A stretch of DNA of 25,239 nt from MWCR01 sp041665165 (GTDB lineage Bacteria > Patescibacteriota > Patescibacteriia > 2-12-FULL-60-25). Position numbers and translations under genes: made by a program. A model generated the notes under the pieces. It was not told where the DNA came from and did no database searches. It was given only the letters and a program-made list of their open reading frames with translations. Location: contig JBAYJJ010000019.1 of NCBI GenBank assembly GCA_041665165.1, positions 1 to 25,239 on the forward strand, in the 5' to 3' direction. This document shows, one piece after another, positions 14,186 to 20,617 of the stretch (position 1 is its first letter; each line of letters opens with the position of its first letter).

Positions 14186-14423
14186 AAATAAGTCTTTTTC
14201 TGGAAAAGGCATACCCTGAACCGGATTTGAGATATCTTTCGAATTCCTCTGCTTTTTGCTTTGTAGCAAAGGCGCCATACCAAACCAGAATCCAAGGTCT
14301 ATGTTTTTTAGTATGGAACGAACAACCTTAATTATGTTCTTTCAGGCGCTCGTCGATGTTGGCTGTGGAGCCAAAATAACAGCTACCATCGAGTTCGCTT
14401 TTAATGACGTAGGCAAAATGCAT
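14184..14423 (-). pseudogene. GIY-YIG endonuclease, interrupted by one in-frame stop
   Basis: Read from the ATG at 14423 the frame gives MHFAYVIKSELDGSCYFGS, then TANIDERLKEHN, a TAA at 14330-14328, and continues GCSFHTKKHRPWILVWYGAF, ATKQKAEEFERYLKSGSG, YAFSRKRLI before TAA at 14184. This is a complete ~80-residue GIY-YIG (UvrC/URI-type) domain: YVI and YFG replace GIY-YIG, the catalytic-type Arg is in DERLKEH and the Glu in AEEFERYLK. A single base change in codon 32 explains the stop; no frameshift is needed. Stand-alone copies are common and often multicopy in candidate phyla bacteria. It sits between tRNA-His and repeat B, suggesting a decayed mobile or homing-type insert. Confidence 0.82.
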
Positions 14424-14441
14424 GAATATACTATAACAAAA

Positions 14442-14470
14442 GCCCCCCTTCGCATAAAGCTTCGGGGGGC
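14442..14470 (-). terminator. Terminator downstream of tRNA-His
   Basis: Minus-strand GCCCCCC (14470-14464) and GGGGGGC (14448-14442) around a 15-base loop, followed by TTTTG. It would end the tRNA transcript. Confidence 0.6.
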
Positions 14471-14508
14471 ACCCCCCATAGCTCGATCAAGTCGAGCGAC
14501 GGGGGGTG
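14470..14508. repeat. Large hairpin abutting the tRNA-His CCA end
   Basis: CACCCCCC (14470-14477) pairs with GGGGGGTG (14501-14508), and inside it GCTCGA (14481-14486) pairs with TCGAGC (14492-14497) around TCAAG. It overlaps the encoded CCA end by two bases and competes with the 14442-14470 stem for the same C/G tracts. Confidence 0.65.
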
Positions 14509-14581
14509 GGGTGGCCAACCGGATTTGAACCGGTGATAGCAGAGCCACAATCTGCTGTGTTACCACTACACCATGGCCACC
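14507..14581 (-). tRNA. tRNA-His (anticodon GTG)
   Basis: Minus-strand cloverleaf: acceptor GTGGCCA/TGGCCAC, D stem GTGT/ACAC, anticodon stem GCAGA/TCTGC with loop TTGTGGC, T stem ACCGG/CCGGT with loop TTCAAAT. Anticodon GTG. The tRNA-His-specific extra G(-1) at 14581 faces discriminator C73 at 14510, and CCA is encoded (14509-14507). No mismatch in any stem. Confidence 0.97.
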
Positions 14582-14642
14582 ATGGTTGTTTTGCGGGGTA
14601 TTTATACCGCATTTAAAAGCCTTTGGCAAGGATGTCTAACCC

Positions 14643-14671
14643 TTGATTTTATTCTTTAAGCTTGATACAAC
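14643..14671 (+). promoter_or_regulatory. Putative promoter of the CDP-alcohol phosphatidyltransferase gene
   Basis: TTGATT (14643-14648), 17 bases, TACAAC (14666-14671), about 50 bases before the ATG, leaving a leader with AAGGAGG. Confidence 0.5.
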
Positions 14672-14723
14672 ATGGCAGCTATTTTGACAGTCTAACCACT
14701 CACGTTTTCAAGGAGGCAATCTC

Positions 14724-15686
14724 ATGGAAAGCGTCGCAAACAAAAGGGGCCTGCCCTGGCAGCTGAAGATCGGCCTGAGCCTCGCGTTTGCTCTGGCCAA
14801 TGGGATTGCCTTCTACATGATCAGCGAACCCATCCATTGGACGCTGGAGGCCTACTTCACCTTGGCCTCAACCTTGGGCGTATGCGCTGCTATGTTGCTC
14901 GTGCCCAAGAAACAGCTGGCCAACATGAGCAAGCGCCCCTGGCTTACGCCGAATTGCGACACGCTTTGGGGCGTAATCTTCTTTTGCCTGGGGCTTGGCC
15001 TATTCATCAAGGGCTATCATTTTCCCGGGCTTATGCTCGGCGGAATCGGCGGGACCCTTGATGTCATTGACGGCAAAAAGTCCGTGGCCCAAGCCGAGTT
15101 CGGGATATTTCGCAGCGCACGCTCCAAGCGAATCGGCAAATGGCTGGACCCATTCGGCGATAAGATCAAAGCCTTGTCCAGCATCATCTTTTTCTCGATC
15201 AAGGGCATCATTGGCCACAGCGTCGTGGTCTGGATCATCGTCGGAGAAATCTTCGGCACCTTGATCCGCAACCCGATCAACATCGGCGCGCGAGGATTCG
15301 TGCTAGCCAAGCGAATGAGAAAAGACAGATGGCTCAAAAAGCCTCTGCGCTGGATCAGCGTGCGGCTCGTGCGCAAGTCCAAAGCTTCGGGTTTCGGCAA
15401 AGTCAAGACGACTATCCAGCTGTTCGGACTGATGATCTGCATCCTCTACTACCGCAAGTGGTATCTGGAACATCCAACCATCCCGAACCACATCTACGCC
15501 GTTGCCCTGGCGTTCGTGGTCTTGAGCATTCTCTCGCGCATGCGCACCCATCCGGCCTTTGACAGGCTCATGGACCGCATCGGCAATTTCGGCTCGCTCT
15601 TCAAACACCGCGATTTTGACGTGAGCGCCTTCCTCTCCCGTCTGTTCGCTCTGTTCATGGGCTACTTCAGACGCGAAAACGCCTGA
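14724..15686 (+). CDS. CDP-alcohol phosphatidyltransferase family protein (PgsA-like, divergent)
   Basis: 320 residues with an AAGGAGG site before the ATG. The family transfers a phospho-alcohol to or from a CDP-lipid at the membrane. The catalytic signature is present in part: D113-xx-D116-G117, then G138-xxx-D142-xxx-D146 in IGKWLDPFGDK, and the later GKVKTTIQ typical of PgsA. Two departures are visible: the usual A-R after the DG pair is Ser120-Val121, and the loop to Gly138 is about 16 residues instead of 8 and contains the basic stretch RSARSKR. Six or so hydrophobic helices span residues 15-275, plus a C-terminal amphipathic tail. Phosphatidylglycerophosphate synthase is the nearest relative, but the substrate is uncertain. 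It is a monocistronic rightward unit with a strong terminator. Confidence 0.83.
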   Translation: MESVANKRGLPWQLKIGLSLAFALANGIAFYMISEPIHWTLEAYFTLASTLGVCAAMLLVPKKQLANMSKRPWLTPNCDTLWGVIFFCLGLGLFIKGYHFPGLMLGGIGGTLDVIDGKKSVAQAEFGIFRSARSKRIGKWLDPFGDKIKALSSIIFFSIKGIIGHSVVVWIIVGEIFGTLIRNPINIGARGFVLAKRMRKDRWLKKPLRWISVRLVRKSKASGFGKVKTTIQLFGLMICILYYRKWYLEHPTIPNHIYAVALAFVVLSILSRMRTHPAFDRLMDRIGNFGSLFKHRDFDVSAFLSRLFALFMGYFRRENA

Positions 15687-15714
15687 CCGTACGGACCTAC
15701 CGTGCGGTTTTTTT
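15686..15714 (+). terminator. Terminator of the CDP-alcohol phosphatidyltransferase gene
   Basis: ACCGTACGG (15686-15694) pairs with CCGTGCGGT (15700-15708) with a single G-T pair, then TTTTTTT. It touches the 3' end of the convergent trigger factor gene. Confidence 0.85.
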
Positions 15715-17080
15715 ATTCGTGGCCGTGGTCGCACTCAGGGCCATGCACATGTTCATGTGCTGGTTCGTCTTCGTGCAACTTTTTTACGATTTCAATATAA
15801 TTTTTGATTCCTTTTTCCTTCAAGAACTCCAAGGTCTTGCGGTTGCGCATGACAGTGCCAACATAATCGCGGTATTCGACCGAACTCACGCGCTCCTTAG
15901 TCTCTTTGTCCGGGGCAACGGATATCAGCCTATCTATTTCCGCATCCAATTCCTCTTGTTTGACTTCAATATTGTTTTTCTTGGCTATTTCGCGGATAAA
16001 GAGCGCTGTCTGGATGCGGCTGATGGCCTGAGGTATCATGTCCAGTTTTATCTGATCTGCTGATTTTTTCATGCTGGAAAGATAATCCTCGATCTTGCCG
16101 CCGCGATTCTCAATATCAGCGCTCAGTTCCCCGAACATGCGGCGCACTTCGTCGTTGATCAGCAATTCCGGCACCTCAGTGAACGAACTCTTTTTTACCA
16201 AGGTCTCCAAAAGCTCGATCTCAGCCGCTTCCATGGCATGATGGCGATTTTCCATGTCCAGATTCTTCTTGATCAAGTCGCGCAATTTTTCGGCCGACTC
16301 GACGCCCAGGCTTTTGGCGAAATCATCATTCACTTCCGGCAATTTGACCTCATAGATATCTTTCACGTCAATCTCAAAATCAACATCTTTGCCGGCATAT
16401 GCTTTTTGATAATGGGCTTCCGGGAATGGTAAGGTAAAAGTTTTCCTATCTCCCTTCTTGAGGCCCAAGAGCTGTTCCGTGAACTTCGGTATGTAATGGT
16501 CCTCGTACAGATACACGCGATAATTCTTGGCTGTGCCGCCTTCCAGCGCCACGCCATCCTTTTTCATTTCCATGTCCAAAGCCATCAAATCCTCTTTTGT
16601 GCCCGCACCGACCTTGATCACTTCTTCGCGCCTCATTTTGCGCAAGTCTTCGATCGCGGCCTGGACTTCAGTATCTTTTACTTCTTTTTCTTTGACCTCA
16701 ACAAACGGCTCACTTACTTCCTCGAGCTTCTGCAGCTTAGGCATGATGCCGACCGTACAGGTGAACCTGATCTCTTGCCCAGGCACAAGCTGATCCACAG
16801 CCACTTCGGGAGATCCGACTGTTTCAATACTATTTTGCAAAACGGTTTTCACGAACCAGGCGCGGACAATCTTTTCCAAAGCATACTGCCAGATCTCCAT
16901 TTCGCCGACTACTTTCTTGATTTCATCATATGGCGCTTTGCCCGGACGAAAGCCCGGGATAGGCCTGTTCTCGCTCATCTCGCGTACAGTCTCATCGATG
17001 TACGGCTTAGCCTCTTCGGGTGAAACAAGAAACTTTATTTCTGTGCGTGAGCCCGGCAATTGGTTGATTGTTGGTTCCAT
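15713..17080 (-). CDS. tig: Trigger factor, with His-rich C-terminal tail
   Basis: 455 residues from the ATG at 17080; an upstream TTG at 17101 lies within the promoter spacer and is rejected. Trigger factor is the ribosome-bound chaperone and peptidyl-prolyl isomerase that meets nascent chains at the exit tunnel. The ribosome-docking signature GFRPGKAP is at about residues 43-50. The FKBP-type PPIase domain spans ~155-245 (DLMALDMEMKKDGVALEGG, then FTEQLLGLKKGDRKTFTLPF). The C-terminal helical arms follow (LLETLVKKSSFTEVPELLIN). The last 20 residues, HEDEPAHEHVHGPECDHGHE, hold six His and one Cys, an unusual extension that may bind metal. Only about ten bases separate the -10 box from the ATG, so the leader is very short. 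Confidence 0.95.
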   Translation of the reverse strand: MEPTINQLPGSRTEIKFLVSPEEAKPYIDETVREMSENRPIPGFRPGKAPYDEIKKVVGEMEIWQYALEKIVRAWFVKTVLQNSIETVGSPEVAVDQLVPGQEIRFTCTVGIMPKLQKLEEVSEPFVEVKEKEVKDTEVQAAIEDLRKMRREEVIKVGAGTKEDLMALDMEMKKDGVALEGGTAKNYRVYLYEDHYIPKFTEQLLGLKKGDRKTFTLPFPEAHYQKAYAGKDVDFEIDVKDIYEVKLPEVNDDFAKSLGVESAEKLRDLIKKNLDMENRHHAMEAAEIELLETLVKKSSFTEVPELLINDEVRRMFGELSADIENRGGKIEDYLSSMKKSADQIKLDMIPQAISRIQTALFIREIAKKNNIEVKQEELDAEIDRLISVAPDKETKERVSSVEYRDYVGTVMRNRKTLEFLKEKGIKNYIEIVKKLHEDEPAHEHVHGPECDHGHE

Positions 17081-17090
17081 AAGTCCTGGA

Positions 17091-17119
17091 ACTGTACACA
17101 AAAACAGCTATTGGGTCAA
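17091..17119 (-). promoter_or_regulatory. Promoter of the trigger factor gene
   Basis: Minus-strand TTGACC (17119-17114), 17 bases, TACAGT (17096-17091), ten bases before the ATG. The -35 box overlaps the TGA stop of the TrmB-like gene (17118-17116). Confidence 0.65.
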
Positions 17120-17868
17120 GGGTCTACTCTCTTTGCCACTCTTGTGACTTGCCAGAGCACTTCAAATAAATTCTTTTGTGTTCTGAAAAAATCTTCAGAT
17201 TCAATTATCATGCCGAAATTTTCTTTTCGCGTTCCAATAATACCAACCTTGTTATCGTATAAATATATAGTCATTGGGAATACCATGTCTTTTGTAGCGT
17301 AATGCAGTTGACGATTTTCTTTGGCACTAAAGAGCCAGGCTTCTTCCACCTCTCTACCTTCGGAGCGGATTACGTTCAGCTTAATGCCAGCCTGGATTCT
17401 ACGTTTTATGTAATAATCCATATAATCCTTACCAGGCATCTGATAAAGATCTTGCATGGATAATATGCCACAAAGCAGCTTGTTCTGAACCGTAAGAGTG
17501 TCTTCAAATACCGCTTTAACACCCTCAACACCTTCGTAAAACTTGATTTTTGGCTTGATGCTGTTCGTGCCCACAAGCAAAGATAATTCTGGCAAAATAC
17601 CATCCAACTTTCTTTCTTTGTCTCTTAGAATTGATTTCAGTTTCTGTGGCGGCTCAGCCGTATAAATTCTAGCCCGGCCCTTTGTCACAAAAGAAATCAG
17701 GCCAAGACCAACAAGATTTTGTAATATTTCGTGCACGGTTGTTCTTGGTAAACCGGCCTTTTTTGCTATGGTTACAACAGAACCTGTATTAATTTCCAGT
17801 GTTGACAAGTAAACCAAGCCCTTGTTTTTAGTAAGGCCTAAATCATTAAAAACTGATTCTATAGTCAT
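17116..17868 (-). CDS. TrmB-family transcriptional regulator 2
   Basis: 250 residues. N-terminal winged helix-turn-helix: FNDLGLTKNKGLVYLSTLEI, then VTIAKKAGLPRTTVHEILQN and LVGLGLISFVTKGRARIY. The C-terminal ~160 residues (KIKFYEGVEGVKAVFEDTL; VFPMTIYLYDNKVGIIGTRK; FGMIIESEDFFRTQKNLFEV) match the TrmB-type regulatory domain, where 'FYEGxxGVKxxxED' is typical. The ligand is unknown. It is divergent from the receiver-only gene at 18051, repeating the layout seen at 11.6-13.3 kb. Its own promoter is at 17898-17926. Confidence 0.85.
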   Translation of the reverse strand: MTIESVFNDLGLTKNKGLVYLSTLEINTGSVVTIAKKAGLPRTTVHEILQNLVGLGLISFVTKGRARIYTAEPPQKLKSILRDKERKLDGILPELSLLVGTNSIKPKIKFYEGVEGVKAVFEDTLTVQNKLLCGILSMQDLYQMPGKDYMDYYIKRRIQAGIKLNVIRSEGREVEEAWLFSAKENRQLHYATKDMVFPMTIYLYDNKVGIIGTRKENFGMIIESEDFFRTQKNLFEVLWQVTRVAKRVDP

Positions 17869-17897
17869 ATTTGACGACTTTTTCCGTCGACAAGATT

Positions 17898-17926
17898 AAT
17901 TTAACATTTTGGCTCTAATTAGTCAA
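17898..17926 (-). promoter_or_regulatory. Promoter of TrmB-like regulator 2
   Basis: Minus-strand TTGACT (17926-17921), 17 bases, TAAATT (17903-17898), about 30 bases before the ATG. Confidence 0.6.
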
Positions 17927-17973
17927 CTATATGCAATTAAATATTGTCCATTACCACTTTAGCACGGAAACGA

Positions 17974-18002
17974 TTGACATAATTATAAAAATATGTTAAT
18001 AT
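17974..18002 (+). promoter_or_regulatory. Consensus-like promoter of the receiver gene, with possible operator
   Basis: TTGACA (17974-17979), 17 bases, TAATAT (17997-18002). An imperfect dyad ACATA (17977-17981) / TATGT (17992-17996) spans the spacer and might be the regulator's site, though it does not match the 12.4-kb operator. Confidence 0.7.
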
Positions 18003-18008
18003 TCTCTT

Positions 18009-18027
18009 TCCAGTGAAATCCACTGGA
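18009..18027 (+). promoter_or_regulatory. 5' leader hairpin of the receiver gene
   Basis: TCCAGTG-AAATC-CACTGGA, perfect seven-base arms, beginning at the predicted transcription start; it may protect the mRNA 5' end. The ribosome binding site AAGGAGGAG follows. Confidence 0.6.
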
Positions 18028-18050
18028 GACAACCTTGAAGGAGGAGAACG

Positions 18051-18497
18051 ATGAAAATCCTAGTTATCGAAAATAGTGCTGTACATCAACAAGCGGCAAA
18101 AAACCAACTAGCAGAGCACGACCTCATGGTCGTAGACAGTTGCTTCGATGCACAATCTCTGATTCGAAAAGGCGACTACGACGTGGTCTTGACTGACCTG
18201 ATGTTGAACGACGGATTTCGGTGGGGGTGCAATGAAGGCGGAGAAATCGGAAGCGGAGTCTTTGTCGTCCTACTCGCAGCCATGAACCACGTGCGTTACA
18301 TTGGTCTATTGAGCGACACAGGCCGCCATGCTGGATGGGAAGCCGCTTCCCTGGCAGAGCTTGGCGGAGGCAAGCCCATGCCAATAACGATCCAGGGAGC
18401 AAAGGTTTTGCTCTGTAGTTCCGACGCAGGGATGATTGACAACGATGGGACAAAAAATTGGGCCAAACTCCTCAAGGCACTCATTGAAGAGTCCTGA
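18051..18497 (+). CDS. Receiver-only response-regulator-like protein
   Basis: 148 residues, starting five bases after GGAGGAG. The CheY-like fold is recognised from KILVIENSAVHQQAAKNQL (strand 1 and helix 1), DYDVVLTDLML (strand 3 with candidate phospho-acceptor Asp49), VRYIGLLSD (Ser88 at the usual Thr/Ser position) and IQGAKVLL (Lys118). One of the two N-terminal acidic residues is replaced (Glu7-Asn8), and a glycine-rich insert (GFRWGCNEGGEIGSGV) follows Asp49. There is no output domain and no histidine kinase nearby. Phosphorylation is therefore uncertain; it may work as a phospho-independent interaction module. It is under a strong promoter facing TrmB-like regulator 2, with leader hairpin and terminator. 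Confidence 0.78.
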   Translation: MKILVIENSAVHQQAAKNQLAEHDLMVVDSCFDAQSLIRKGDYDVVLTDLMLNDGFRWGCNEGGEIGSGVFVVLLAAMNHVRYIGLLSDTGRHAGWEAASLAELGGGKPMPITIQGAKVLLCSSDAGMIDNDGTKNWAKLLKALIEES

Positions 18498-18515
18498 CCC
18501 TCGCACTTAAACTAG

Positions 18516-18541
18516 AAGTTCCGCTTGCGCGGAACTTTTTA
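18516..18541 (+). terminator. Terminator after the receiver gene
   Basis: AAGTTCCGC-TTGC-GCGGAACTT (18516-18537) followed by TTT. The motif cggaacttttt is repeated 20 bases later without a stem. It may also serve the convergent M23 peptidase gene. Confidence 0.75.
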
Positions 18542-18564
18542 ATACTCTCGGAACTTTTTTATTA

Positions 18565-19971
18565 TTATCTGATATAAACCAGCGGATTGGTGCGCTTGCC
18601 GTTCACATACACCTCAAAGTGCAAGTGCGAACCAGTGGAGCGTCCGGTTGAACCCATCATGGCTATGACTTGTCCGCGTTTGACTACGTCGCCGGCTTTA
18701 ACGAACAGTTTGGAAGCGTGGCCATAGCGTGTCTTCATGCCATTGGGATGATCAATCAAGACCATCAAGCCATAACCACCACTGTTCCAAGCTGCAATTT
18801 CAACTACTCCGTCTGCGGCCGCATACAAAGGCGAAGTATAATCGCCATCAATATCCAGTCCTGTATGCCTCCATCCGTAATACTGCGTAATCACATGTCC
18901 TGAAGTCGGCCAGAGGAGTTTTGTTTTTGGCTTATCCGGACTCTCGGTCACATCACCAGGCTTAGGGGTCGGATTGGTCGATACAATCTGTTGATTCTGC
19001 GACAAGGATCCGTTCTCTTGTAATGTACCTGAACTGCGGCGCGCAACAGCGATAGTCCTATTCTGGACAATCACAGGTGGTTCGCCGCCAGGGATAATCA
19101 ATTCTTTGCCGACTACCACAAGCTCGCTATTCAATTGGTTAATTTTAACTATCTCATCAACTGTTCCATTATAGCGGTCAGCTATTGCGGCCAAAGTATC
19201 GCCCTTGCGCACAGTCGCAGTCACGCCTGAAACAGGCAGGATGCGCAAAGAATCGCCGGGACGGATGTACTGTCTCTCAGTCAAGTTATTGGCCCACAAG
19301 ACTGTGCCCACATCAACTGAATTGTCTCGTGCGATGCTGCCCAAAGTATCACCCTCTTTTACGACATAGGTCTCTATGCCGGTCCGATTCGGCCTAGGCG
19401 CTGAACCTGATTGCTCTGGCCCGGTCGGACGTAAAACAATAGTGCCAGGCATGGTTGTTGAGAGAGCCTGATCTGTTGCCACGTCTGGGCTGTTCTCGTA
19501 ATCAAAATCAATATGCGGTATGGCCTCAATGGTCCCGGCTAAACGCTTTTCATTAGGCTTTGCATCTTTTGCCACGAGGTCCTCTTGGACGATCTCTGAT
19601 TCGCCGTTGGTCATCAGCGTATAGAGCATACTCCTCTGGCCCACATCCTGAGCCAAAGCCTGCTTGCTTTGGATATTAACAAATATAGTTGCCAAGACTG
19701 CGGCAACTACCGCAATATGAAAGAGGTATTTATTGGTCAACAAAAAAAACAGGAAGCCACTAACCGGCAAGGCCATGCGCTGAATGCGCATTTTGGTGAA
19801 CAACATCAACCGATAAAAGGGCAAAATTATTGTTTTTAAAAAAACTTTTCCTATAACGCGCAGGACTGGATAAAGTATTGCAAGGAAAAAATATTCAATG
19901 CCCTTTTTCAAGCCACGAATGATCCTGAAGGTTTTTATTCCTAATGTAGTCCAAAATGGTGAGAGTCGCAT
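18565..19971 (-). CDS. LysM-repeat M23 family peptidase (membrane anchored)
   Basis: 468 residues from the ATG at 19971; a TTG three codons upstream is the alternative. The enzyme class cuts peptidoglycan cross-bridges. N-terminal ~100 residues are basic and hydrophobic with a membrane helix (YLFHIAVVAAVLATIFVNI) ahead of an exported region. Two LysM repeats follow: YVVKEGDTLGSIARDNSVD and ATVRKGDTLAAIADRYNG, each ending in a GDSLRILP or GKELIIPG type strand. The C-terminal M23 domain keeps all metal ligands: H369 and D373 in RHTGLDIDGD, H418 in RYGHASKL, and H449-x-H451 in GSHLHFEV. It should therefore be an active endopeptidase, in contrast to EnvC/NlpD-like inactive forms. The likely role is wall remodelling during division. 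Confidence 0.94.
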   Translation of the reverse strand: MRLSPFWTTLGIKTFRIIRGLKKGIEYFFLAILYPVLRVIGKVFLKTIILPFYRLMLFTKMRIQRMALPVSGFLFFLLTNKYLFHIAVVAAVLATIFVNIQSKQALAQDVGQRSMLYTLMTNGESEIVQEDLVAKDAKPNEKRLAGTIEAIPHIDFDYENSPDVATDQALSTTMPGTIVLRPTGPEQSGSAPRPNRTGIETYVVKEGDTLGSIARDNSVDVGTVLWANNLTERQYIRPGDSLRILPVSGVTATVRKGDTLAAIADRYNGTVDEIVKINQLNSELVVVGKELIIPGGEPPVIVQNRTIAVARRSSGTLQENGSLSQNQQIVSTNPTPKPGDVTESPDKPKTKLLWPTSGHVITQYYGWRHTGLDIDGDYTSPLYAAADGVVEIAAWNSGGYGLMVLIDHPNGMKTRYGHASKLFVKAGDVVKRGQVIAMMGSTGRSTGSHLHFEVYVNGKRTNPLVYIR

Positions 19972-20030
19972 GTTAACCAAGCTAAATATTGTTATTTAAG
20001 CCAAAATATTAACTTCTAGGCCTTCGAATT

Positions 20031-20047
20031 TAGGTTATAGCAACCTA
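20031..20047. promoter_or_regulatory. Small palindrome upstream of the M23 peptidase gene
   Basis: TAGGTT-ATAGC-AACCTA, six-base arms. It is about 60 bases before the ATG at 19971, and flanked by two CTAGGCC copies. A regulatory site is possible; the rest of 19972-20141 shows nothing recognisable. Confidence 0.35.
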
Positions 20048-20141
20048 ACAAAGCTAGGCCGTGTTGTCAATGAATTTTATCCCCTTTTCCCTTGTTTTTT
20101 GGCTCATATTCGCCAAAAAACGAGCGCGCAAAATTAGGTGT

Positions 20142-20585
20142 TTAAGCTGCCACAGGCACACGGGTGGGTTCCTGTGCCTTTATTGTCTCAGATTGCTCAT
20201 CCGCCTTCTTAAGTTTTGGATGATCTATCGCATACATCAAGGCTCCGAGCATTTTCTGGATGATTGAATTAGTCTCGCGCAGACGCGAAGTCTGTTCTGC
20301 TTGATCCGGGAACAGATCCTGGACCAAAAGCAGATAAGTTTCGCATTCAGCTGCATTGGCCTGGGCATAGGACAAGTGCCTAAGGAATTCATTCCTCACT
20401 CTCTTGCGCTGGCCTTGGGCAATCTGCGCCGGAATAGCAACAGCTGCCCGGCCAAGCTGAGAAAGCAGACCGTATCTTTCTTCTGAAGGCAATGATTTGT
20501 TCAGGGCCAAAATGCCTTTGGCAAAATCAAAGCTTTGCTGCCAGACGACCATGTCCCTGAATGATTGGAAATATGAACTAGACAT
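20142..20585 (-). CDS. Four-helix-bundle protein (23S rRNA IVP / PF05635 family)
   Basis: 147 residues. Typical pattern: FRDMVVWQQSFDFAKGILAL (helix 1), EERYGLLSQLGRAAVAIPA followed by QIAQGQ (helix 2, matching the 'QxxRAxxSIPxNIAEG' signature), RNEFLRHLSYAQANAAECET (helix 3) and a final helix IIQKMLGALMYAI. The family is best known from intervening sequences in 23S rRNA genes and, as Avd, from diversity-generating retroelements. Neither context is present here, so it is a stand-alone member, as often found in candidate phyla bacteria; the role is unknown. It starts 32 bases after the comM-like stop without a Shine-Dalgarno and is probably co-transcribed with it. Confidence 0.88.
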   Translation of the reverse strand: MSSSYFQSFRDMVVWQQSFDFAKGILALNKSLPSEERYGLLSQLGRAAVAIPAQIAQGQRKRVRNEFLRHLSYAQANAAECETYLLLVQDLFPDQAEQTSRLRETNSIIQKMLGALMYAIDHPKLKKADEQSETIKAQEPTRVPVAA

Positions 20586-20617
20586 AATTTATTGGGTTGC
20601 GCGCCCGTTTTTTGGCG

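Noticed and set aside
14342..14629. Leftward 95-codon reading frame spanning tRNA-His and its hairpins
   Set aside because: It is a frame running through a perfect tRNA gene and the GIY-YIG remnant in another frame, so it is not coding.
20142..20585. Possible diversity-generating retroelement accessory (Avd) gene
   Set aside because: No reverse transcriptase and no adenine-variable template/variable repeat pair is visible in the window; the protein fits the general four-helix-bundle family.
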